DNA of 24,416 bases, from IMG/VR virus record IMGVR_UViG_3300042879_005586, positions 1-24,416 of that record. The stretch is one strand, 5' to 3'. A program made the position numbers and the translations under genes. Positions 1 to 5,202 of this stretch are shown here, in pieces (the first letter of the stretch is position 1; the number at the start of each line of letters is the position of its first letter). The DNA is from a virus. The notes beneath the pieces were generated by a model. It made no database searches. It was not told where the DNA came from and saw only the letters and a list, made by a program, of their open reading frames with translations.

Positions 1-1
1 A

Positions 2-196
2 AGAGAAATCACTTTGAAACTTGAAGATGTTGATTTGAACATTAATAAAATTGAAAATTCAATCAGAATGATTGGTGAGTCTAATACATTGACTATTGCT
101 CTTGGAAATTTAAGAAAAAGAAAAGATGCGTTGGAAGAGGAAATAATAGCAATCAGAGAATTACAATATAGAGAAAGAGAAAAAGAAAGAATCTAA
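2..196 (+). CDS. C-terminal end of an unidentified coiled-coil protein (cut by left edge)
   Basis: The reading frame is open to the left edge, so this is the last 64 codons of a longer gene. A TTG at 14 could be mistaken for a start, but the frame reads through it without a stop. The visible peptide is charged and helical, with Leu/Ile at heptad-like spacing and a Lys/Glu/Arg-rich tail ending REREKERI, as expected for a coiled coil. I do not recognise a family. It is followed after 6 nt by a strong intrinsic terminator, so it is the last gene of its transcription unit. Confidence 0.6.
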   Translation, partial: REITLKLEDVDLNINKIENSIRMIGESNTLTIALGNLRKRKDALEEEIIAIRELQYREREKERI

Positions 197-202
197 AATT
201 AA

Positions 203-227
203 AACCCCCAAATTTGGGGGTTTTTTT
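203..227 (+). terminator. Rho-independent terminator
   Basis: Perfect hairpin CCCCC-AAATTT-GGGGG (205-220) followed by seven T residues. It ends transcription of the partial gene at the left edge and separates it from the sigma factor gene. Confidence 0.9.
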
Positions 228-270
228 ATTTTATATCAAAACAAAGTATCAAGTAACTATATAACATGAA

Positions 271-300
271 AGGATTTTAAATCCATCTGTGGATTAAAAA
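271..300 (+). promoter_or_regulatory. Possible leader with two mutually exclusive hairpins
   Basis: The segment AATCC (280-284) can pair with GGATT upstream (272-276) or with GGATT downstream (291-295). The two stems exclude each other. It lies about 45 nt before the gp55-like start, so it could control that gene, but the stems are short and no U-run follows. A TATATAA-like stretch lies just upstream near 259-264. I see no gene between 197 and 341. Confidence 0.25.
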
Positions 301-341
301 ATAACTACACGGCTATTTACTTACATAATAAAGACCTATAC

Positions 342-680
342 ATGGAGATTATTGTCTCCAAGGCTCAAGGAAAACTAACCAGAAATTGTAAACTAATGTT
401 GGAGGTTCTTGCTAAGAGAACCATCAAGAAAATGAGATACTACAATAATGATGATAGGATGGATTGCTATCAATCTGGGTTATTAGATATGTTCTCAAAC
501 TGGCACAACTTCAATGAAGAGAAGTCTGATAATGCTTTTGCTTACTTCACTGAAATCTTCAAGAGAGGCCTAGCAAAAGGATTTAATGAACTCTATAAGA
601 AAAAGGGTGATAGTGACCACCAGATTAGATTGATTTCAATAGAATCATCTAATGATGGAATGGGGTTACATTCCATTTGA
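342..680 (+). CDS. 55: T4 gp55-like late-transcription sigma factor
   Basis: 112 residues. Residues about 41-88 match the conserved core of T4-like gp55, the sigma factor that redirects host RNA polymerase to late promoters: a helical segment with the signature HNFNEEKSDNAFAYFT, followed by a basic helix with KRG, AKGFNEL and KKK. This corresponds to sigma region 2, which melts and recognises the -10-like late promoter. The protein is shorter than T4 gp55 (about 185 residues), and I cannot see the C-terminal clamp-binding hydrophobic peptide of T4, so coupling to replication may differ or be lost. No Shine-Dalgarno precedes the ATG. The recurring AT box upstream of head genes in this window is a candidate target. 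Identification is from recalled family motifs, not a search. Confidence 0.8.
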   Translation: MEIIVSKAQGKLTRNCKLMLEVLAKRTIKKMRYYNNDDRMDCYQSGLLDMFSNWHNFNEEKSDNAFAYFTEIFKRGLAKGFNELYKKKGDSDHQIRLISIESSNDGMGLHSI

Positions 681-686
681 TCAATG

Positions 687-759
687 TGGGCCTTCCTGGA
701 TTCGAACCAGACACCTTCGACTTATGAGGTCGCTGCTCTACCTAATGAGCTAAAAGCCC
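687..759 (-). tRNA. tRNA with CAU anticodon (Met, or Ile after lysidine modification)
   Basis: Complete cloverleaf on the minus strand: acceptor GGGCTTT / AAGGCCC, D arm with TAGCTC...GAGCA, anticodon loop CTCATAA (CAT at 724-726), T arm TCTGG-TTCGAAT-CCAGG, discriminator A. CCA is not encoded and must be added. From sequence alone I cannot decide between elongator Met and the Ile tRNA whose C34 is converted to lysidine. It is separated by 4 nt from the next tRNA and convergent with the sigma factor gene. Confidence 0.92.
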
Positions 760-763
760 GAAG

Positions 764-837
764 TAGACAGGGCGGGACTTGAACCCACAACCTTGACCGT
801 ATAAGAGTCCTGCGCTCACCAATTGCGCCACCTGTCC
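764..837 (-). tRNA. tRNA-Ile with UAU anticodon
   Basis: 74-nt cloverleaf: acceptor GGACAGG / CCTGTCT with one G-U pair, D stem GCGC/GCGC, anticodon stem GGACT/GGTCA with loop CTTATAC (anticodon TAT, complement at 801-803), variable AGGTT, T arm GTGGG-TTCAAGT-CCCGC, discriminator A, no encoded CCA. UAU reads AUA directly. Most bacteria read AUA with a lysidine-modified CAU tRNA, so a UAU tRNA is uncommon. AUA codons are frequent by eye in the phage genes, which gives a rationale for carrying it. The anticodon assignment depends on the stem placement above, which fits standard numbering at every position. Confidence 0.85.
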
Positions 838-848
838 AAATCATAGTA

Positions 849-856
849 CAAATATA
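849..856 (-). promoter_or_regulatory. Possible Bacteroidetes -7 element for the tRNA pair
   Basis: Read on the minus strand this is TATATTTG, fitting the Bacteroidetes TAnnTTTG -7 element, 11 nt before the 5' end of tRNA-Ile. I do not see a good TTTG at the -33 spacing, so the call is tentative. Confidence 0.35.
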
Positions 857-923
857 TGCAAAACTTTTCAGATAGTTCTGAAAATTTAAAAAAACTTTAC
901 ATTAGTTTTATTATAAACTTCAT

Positions 924-1268
924 ATGTCTACAATATTTTATTTACTCTCAATACTTTTCATTTGGGTAGAGATTTTCCAAATGAGGAATAGAATGAGAAT
1001 TGATCATATTGAAGTTCAGTCATTAAATCCAAAGAGATGGATTTTCTTTTACATCTCTAAGATTGTTTATTACTTTTGGATGATTTTAGGTCTTTTCAGT
1101 GATAATCCCCATTTATTCTCTATATTGATTATTTTAGGATTATTGAAATTCTTAATTGTTAAAACCAAAAAAGATTTTTGGATAAACCTATATGATTTAA
1201 TATCTTGTGTATTGAGTATAATAATTCTCCTGGGATTTACGTTCTTAGGTGTTGTTCTGTTATTATAA
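924..1268 (+). CDS. Small membrane protein of unknown function
   Basis: 114 residues with four likely membrane segments, about 3-17, 39-58, 63-78 and 90-114, separated by basic loops (for example RNRMR and VKTKKD). The protein ends in a run of hydrophobic residues. I recognise no family; holin-like or superinfection-exclusion roles are possible for a small phage membrane protein, but nothing in the sequence decides this. Its last 32 nt overlap the 3' end of the convergent gp4-like gene, which is unusual but both frames look genuine: the gp4-like gene by homology, this one by its consistent hydrophobic pattern. Confidence 0.6.
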   Translation: MSTIFYLLSILFIWVEIFQMRNRMRIDHIEVQSLNPKRWIFFYISKIVYYFWMILGLFSDNPHLFSILIILGLLKFLIVKTKKDFWINLYDLISCVLSIIILLGFTFLGVVLLL

Positions 1269-1743
1269 TAAATTCAAAACCTTTTCGTTCACAATACTCA
1301 ATCATAGCTTTCCATTTACTCAAGTTTTTATTATACATTTTAAGAGAGTATTCAAAATTTTTAAGTTGTTTAGCAGTTGGGTTATTTGGTAATTTTGGTT
1401 CTTGTGTTTCTGAATGGGGTTTCACTTCTGCTACTACTTTAGAGAGTGTTCCATCTTTTCTTCTTAGTTCATAATAAAAATCAGGGTAATAACTATGTTC
1501 TGAGGTTTTGAACTCTTGTCTTTCAGACAGCCATTCTGTTTTTGTATATGGTATTCTTAAATGTTCAGCTCCCCAGAAAATTATATTTTCATTGTTATCA
1601 AGGTATATCATCATTTTTTGTTCTAATCCAGACCTGTAATAGAGACCTCCTTGTGAATTCAATTTTATTACTTTATCTCTATTATTTGGTGTGTAAAGTC
1701 CTTGTTTATATTTAGTTGGTTGTTTTGGTGCACTATTTATCAT
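1237..1743 (-). CDS. 4: T4 gp4-like head-completion protein (PD-(D/E)XK nuclease fold)
   Basis: 168 residues, close to T4 gp4 (about 150). It carries the family layout: YRSGLEQKMM with Glu41, WGAE and IPY in the middle, PDFYYELR with Asp88, AEVKP with Glu106-x-Lys108, and a C-terminal stretch WKAMIEYCERKGFEFIIITE typical of the gp4/TnsA-like endonuclease fold. In T4, gp4 acts with gp50 to complete filled heads before tail joining. Glu41, Asp88, Glu106 and Lys108 are the expected catalytic set, so the nuclease centre looks intact. It is divergent from the next gene across a palindromic AT box (1759-1770). Family identification is from recalled motifs. Confidence 0.78.
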   Translation of the reverse strand: MINSAPKQPTKYKQGLYTPNNRDKVIKLNSQGGLYYRSGLEQKMMIYLDNNENIIFWGAEHLRIPYTKTEWLSERQEFKTSEHSYYPDFYYELRRKDGTLSKVVAEVKPHSETQEPKLPNNPTAKQLKNFEYSLKMYNKNLSKWKAMIEYCERKGFEFIIITEQHLRT

Positions 1744-1758
1744 ATAATAGTAAATTTT

Positions 1759-1770
1759 GAATATATATTC
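1759..1770. promoter_or_regulatory. Palindromic AT box between divergent genes (candidate late promoter)
   Basis: GAATATATATTC is a perfect palindrome, 15 nt from the plus-strand start at 1786 and 15 nt from the minus-strand start at 1743. Similar boxes precede several other genes in the window. It is a candidate bidirectional late promoter for the gp55-like sigma factor. Confidence 0.4.
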
Positions 1771-1785
1771 TAAAATATTGGTTTT

Positions 1786-2484
1786 ATGGGAGAATTGTTG
1801 GAAAGAATAAAACTGAGTAATTTAGTTAATGGGAATGGAATTGTAGATAATTTCAAAAAAAATTCATTATATTTTTATAACAAGTATAGAAAATCAGATA
1901 GTGAAGTTAGATCTGTTCCTTTGAGTAGGATACAGGCAGGTAGATTTTATTTTTTTCACTACCTAGATGATTCAAATTGGATTAGATACTCACCTGTTTT
2001 TGTTATCAGTATTAAAAAATTCAAAAATCTTCAAATAATTTTTGCTGTAAATTTTAATTTTTTACCTCTCGAGGTAAGACCTTCTATATTTGATGATGTA
2101 ATGATAGAAAGAAATTTTGATAAAGATTTACCCCTGGTAGTTAAATTTGATGAAGTATATAAAAGGTTGAGAAAGTATGGATTTGAGTACTGTATACAAG
2201 AGTATAATTTAGTTCAAGTAAAATTGTGTCATAAAATTAATATGGAGGTTGTTCCAAGATTTTTATATTCTGGACATCCTAAAAATAAATATGATGCTAA
2301 AAAATTATATCAGATATGGAAAGCTAAAATAAAAACAAGGACTCAGAGGGATAATGAGATGTCAAATGCTTTGATTACTGATTTATTTGAAGTATCTGAT
2401 GACATTTCTGAAAATTATAAAGTACTGAAGAACCACATAACAAGATTGCAAAACAGTCTAAAAAAATACGGCAGTCAAAGTTAA
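1786..2484 (+). CDS. Phage protein of unknown function, possibly morphogenesis
   Basis: 232 residues, soluble. The centre (about residues 48-102) reads like a compact beta domain: GRFYFFHYLDDSN, then SPVFVIS, then FAVNFNFLPLEVRPSIFDD. I have a general memory of similar phage proteins with a start GxxYxFxY and a later NxxYLPxxxR motif, but cannot name the family. The C-terminal 60 residues are helical and charged (KIKTRTQRDNEMSN onward). It lies between the gp4-like gene and the portal, so a role in head completion, neck or packaging is a reasonable guess from position only. Confidence 0.6.
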   Translation: MGELLERIKLSNLVNGNGIVDNFKKNSLYFYNKYRKSDSEVRSVPLSRIQAGRFYFFHYLDDSNWIRYSPVFVISIKKFKNLQIIFAVNFNFLPLEVRPSIFDDVMIERNFDKDLPLVVKFDEVYKRLRKYGFEYCIQEYNLVQVKLCHKINMEVVPRFLYSGHPKNKYDAKKLYQIWKAKIKTRTQRDNEMSNALITDLFEVSDDISENYKVLKNHITRLQNSLKKYGSQS

Positions 2485-2492
2485 TATATAAC
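2482..2492 (+). promoter_or_regulatory. AT box upstream of portal gene
   Basis: TAATATATAAC overlaps the preceding stop codon and lies about 32 nt before the portal ATG. It resembles the ATATATA boxes before the protease and capsid genes and is a candidate late promoter. The start region lacks a Shine-Dalgarno. Confidence 0.35.
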
Positions 2493-2523
2493 ACTATAAT
2501 AATAAATAATTGAAGCATTTTTA

Positions 2524-4257
2524 ATGGCATCATATAACCCACTTAACAACCAAGGTCAATCTCAGACAAATTTAAATTCAACAGTTGAGAATAAAGGTTT
2601 ATTCAACAGACTTCTTAGAAATTTGTCAAACTTTGGCATGAGGTATGATGACATGATACTAAGAAACACTGTAGGTGTTGGTATAAATGAAGACCCATAT
2701 TCTCAGAAAAATAATTCAATGTATGATTTTTTCAGTCAGAAAGCAGTTGCTTCTGTTCTGAATAAAAAGTCAATTCCTTATCTTGACAGATCTTATGCTG
2801 ATAAAAGAAGAATATTGAGGGAGTATTCTATAAAAGATGAAATAAGAGATTTTATTTCAGCTGTATCTGATGAGGGTATTATCTATGGTGTTGATAGAGA
2901 CTTTTGTTCACCTGAACCTTTATCAAGTGATTTTTCTCAAGATGTAAGAGATAAATATCAAGAATATTTTGAAGTAATTTATAATAAGTTTGGGTTCAAT
3001 GACAACATAACAGCATGGAATATGATGAGAGATTATCTAATTGATGGTTATGTAGCTATAGAAATAGTATGGGATGATAAAAAGAAAAACATAATTTATT
3101 TCAACAGACTTAGACCAGAGACTTTGGTTCCTGCTTATGAGCCAGCTATAGGAAATCTCTGGATACAATTCCCAGAAGACCCTCAATTAAGAAGGATATT
3201 TTTAGATTCTCAAATTGTATTCATTTCATATTCAACTCAAAATGATTTTACTGAAACTTCATATGTTGAGGGGTTGATAAAACCATATAACCAATTGAAG
3301 ATTTTGGAGCAAACAAAAATTATGTTCAATATCATAAATGCTACAATTTATCAGAAATTTACTATACCAATCAAAGGTTTGCCAAGACAACGTGCTGAGG
3401 AACAAATTGGTCAGTTGATAGCTGATTATTCTGAGGAGATTGAGTGGGATGATACTATGGGTACAGTTACAATCAATGGAAAAAAACATTTACCATATAA
3501 CAAACAAGTTTGGTTTCCTGAGGGGGATGCTGGAACACCACAAATGGAACTTGTGAGTCCTGAGGGTCACAATTTGAATGAAGACATCTTATTAACTTGG
3601 TTTCATAATGCTTTGAAAAGAGCTTCAAAGATTCCATTCCAAAGATTTGATAAAGAAAGTGGTGGAGGTACCGTATTTGATGATGCTGCCTCTATGACAA
3701 GAGATGAAGTTAAATTTAATAACTTCATCAATAGGTTGAGAGCTAATTATAAAGAGTTGATTGTAAAGCCTTTAAGACTGCAAATGTGTATGGAGTTTCC
3801 AGAACTTAAAGATGATGAAATATTTCTAAATCAAGTTGATATAATTTTTGTATCCAATCAATTATTTGAAGAATGGAAAAGACTTGGTAACTTGGAAAAA
3901 AGGAGTGGTATATTAGGGACTTTACTTGGAATTCAAACGCCTGATGGTAAACCATATTTCCACATTGATTATCTTATGGATAAAGTGATGAAGCTCACTC
4001 AAGAAGAAAAAGAAGAGAACAAATCATATTGGATTAAATCCCAAGGTGGTGGTACTGCTCCTGAGGGTGAAATGGGTGGTGCTGGTGAGGCTAGTGGAGC
4101 AGCTGGTGGTGAAGTTGGTGAAATGGGTGGTGGTGAAGAAGCTGGTGGTGCACAAGCTACTCCTGAGGCTGGTGGAGCACAAGCTACTCCTGAGGCTGGT
4201 GGTGCACAAGCTGCTCCAGAGGGTGGGGGTGAAGAAGCTTCTGAATTTGAATTTTAA
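2524..4257 (+). CDS. 20: Portal vertex protein, T4 gp20-like
   Basis: 577 residues, slightly longer than T4 gp20 (about 524). The portal forms the dodecameric ring at one head vertex through which DNA is packaged and ejected, and nucleates prohead assembly. Family features are the N-terminal wing with YADKRRILREYS, IRDFI and the DGYVAIEIVWDD strand, and the clip/stem region with SMTRDEVKFNNFINRLR and the following LIVKPLRLQM. The C-terminal 70 residues (from about 508) are a low-complexity Gly/Ala/Glu tail with three 9-residue repeats, not typical of T4. The position just upstream of a protease and capsid gene matches the T4 order 20-67-68-21-22-23. Confidence 0.9.
   Translation: MASYNPLNNQGQSQTNLNSTVENKGLFNRLLRNLSNFGMRYDDMILRNTVGVGINEDPYSQKNNSMYDFFSQKAVASVLNKKSIPYLDRSYADKRRILREYSIKDEIRDFISAVSDEGIIYGVDRDFCSPEPLSSDFSQDVRDKYQEYFEVIYNKFGFNDNITAWNMMRDYLIDGYVAIEIVWDDKKKNIIYFNRLRPETLVPAYEPAIGNLWIQFPEDPQLRRIFLDSQIVFISYSTQNDFTETSYVEGLIKPYNQLKILEQTKIMFNIINATIYQKFTIPIKGLPRQRAEEQIGQLIADYSEEIEWDDTMGTVTINGKKHLPYNKQVWFPEGDAGTPQMELVSPEGHNLNEDILLTWFHNALKRASKIPFQRFDKESGGGTVFDDAASMTRDEVKFNNFINRLRANYKELIVKPLRLQMCMEFPELKDDEIFLNQVDIIFVSNQLFEEWKRLGNLEKRSGILGTLLGIQTPDGKPYFHIDYLMDKVMKLTQEEKEENKSYWIKSQGGGTAPEGEMGGAGEASGAAGGEVGEMGGGEEAGGAQATPEAGGAQATPEAGGAQAAPEGGGEEASEFEF
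4141..4221 (+). repeat. Three 27-nt tandem repeats in the portal tail
   Basis: Three in-frame copies at 4141-4167, 4168-4194 and 4195-4221, each encoding AGGAQATPE or AGGAQAAPE. They sit in a Gly/Ala/Glu-rich, probably disordered tail. Copies differ at a few bases. Confidence 0.9.
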
Positions 4258-4658
4258 ACTTTATTCTTTCTACCAATAATTTCCTTTGATTTTGAAGGAT
4301 TGTTTACTCCAAATTTTTGAATCATTGTTTTCTCAATTTTCTTACGTATTTCCTTATTCTGAATTGGGTATTCAACTCCATAATTTTCCTTTAGAGTTGC
4401 TTTCCTTTTAGATTCAGAACATTTTCTACAATAATACTCACCCCATCTGTTATCATATTTGACATAATTTTTAAAAATTACCTCCTTATTTATACCGCAC
4501 CCATCACATTTGCATTCTATCTTATAGTGACTACCAGTAGACAATAACTCAATTGGTATTTCAAGGGTTTCACCTATAGACACATCATAACCTAGCTCTT
4601 CATAGTAAGAATAGTTTGATTCATTAATTTTTATTAATATTTCTCTAGTTAGTATCAT
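4254..4658 (-). CDS. Small zinc-ribbon protein with YGV-x-x-P repeats, possible homing-endonuclease remnant
   Basis: 134 residues. A zinc ribbon is formed by C51-x2-C54 and C77-x2-C80. It is followed by two copies of a motif, NYGVEYP (92-98) and KFGVNNP (115-121), each followed by a helical stretch like IQNKEIRKKIEKT. This arrangement is known to me from DUF723-type repeats in phage proteins that usually continue into an endonuclease domain. Here the protein stops soon after the second repeat, exactly at the portal gene, whose last 4 nt it overlaps. I infer a truncated mobile-endonuclease-like gene or a small DNA-binding protein. Its ATG overlaps the stop of the upstream gene (ATGA). Confidence 0.55.
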   Translation of the reverse strand: MILTREILIKINESNYSYYEELGYDVSIGETLEIPIELLSTGSHYKIECKCDGCGINKEVIFKNYVKYDNRWGEYYCRKCSESKRKATLKENYGVEYPIQNKEIRKKIEKTMIQKFGVNNPSKSKEIIGRKNKV

Positions 4659-5080
4659 GATACATCTTGTGTTATATTAAAATCAATATCAAAAGTTGCT
4701 ATTTTATATGGTTCATTTTCATATCTAAAATACACTGGCCTCAATACACCCTTTTGGAAATCTATAACTTCACCATAATCAGATGGTATAACCTTTGCAA
4801 AAAAACCATCATCTCTTATATCTATCTCTGATATAGTGTGTGATGTGGCATAAATTTGCTCATTTTTTCTGTAGGTGCTCTGAAAAGTACTTCCAAAAAC
4901 TTCATCAAGTTTTATTGGTGAAAGATTTTTTATTTCATCCTTTAGAGAAATGGAATTATTTAATATATTATCTATATTATAATTTCTTTTGAAATATAAA
5001 GATTTTCTAAAAAAAAAGTTAATTAGATCATCCAAAAAATCTTCTTTTTTTGAAAAAATTTTAACAACATACTCTTGCAT
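4655..5080 (-). CDS. Phage protein of unknown function
   Basis: 141 residues. The N-terminal half is helical (KKEDFLDDLINFFF onward); the C-terminal half looks like beta strands (ISEIDIRDDGFFAKVIPSDYG, then LRPVYFRY, then IATFDIDFN). I recognise no family. It is translationally coupled to the zinc-ribbon gene downstream by a 4-nt overlap. The pair is inserted antisense between portal and protease genes, the place occupied in T4 by the small head genes 67 and 68 on the sense strand. Confidence 0.6.
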   Translation of the reverse strand: MQEYVVKIFSKKEDFLDDLINFFFRKSLYFKRNYNIDNILNNSISLKDEIKNLSPIKLDEVFGSTFQSTYRKNEQIYATSHTISEIDIRDDGFFAKVIPSDYGEVIDFQKGVLRPVYFRYENEPYKIATFDIDFNITQDVS

Positions 5081-5167
5081 TATGATCCTTATAAAACCTA
5101 AGCATCATAAAGTTTTTATTGAGTCCATAAAAAATCCTTCTTAAAAAAATTGTGGTTTTTTTAGGTT

Positions 5168-5181
5168 GATATATAATATAC
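5168..5181 (+). promoter_or_regulatory. AT box upstream of the protease-scaffold gene
   Basis: GATATATAATATAC lies about 21 nt before the ATG and is preceded by TTAGGTT. The same ten bases TTAGGTTGAT recur near another AT box at 20153-20163. Candidate late promoter. Confidence 0.4.
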
Positions 5182-5202
5182 TTAAAAAATAAATCGCGAT
5201 AA

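Noticed and set aside
4024-4279. Open frames on both strands across the portal tail (4024-4209 minus, 4046-4279 plus)
   Set aside because: Shadows of the Gly/Ala/Glu repeat region; the portal frame continues through it to the stop at 4257.
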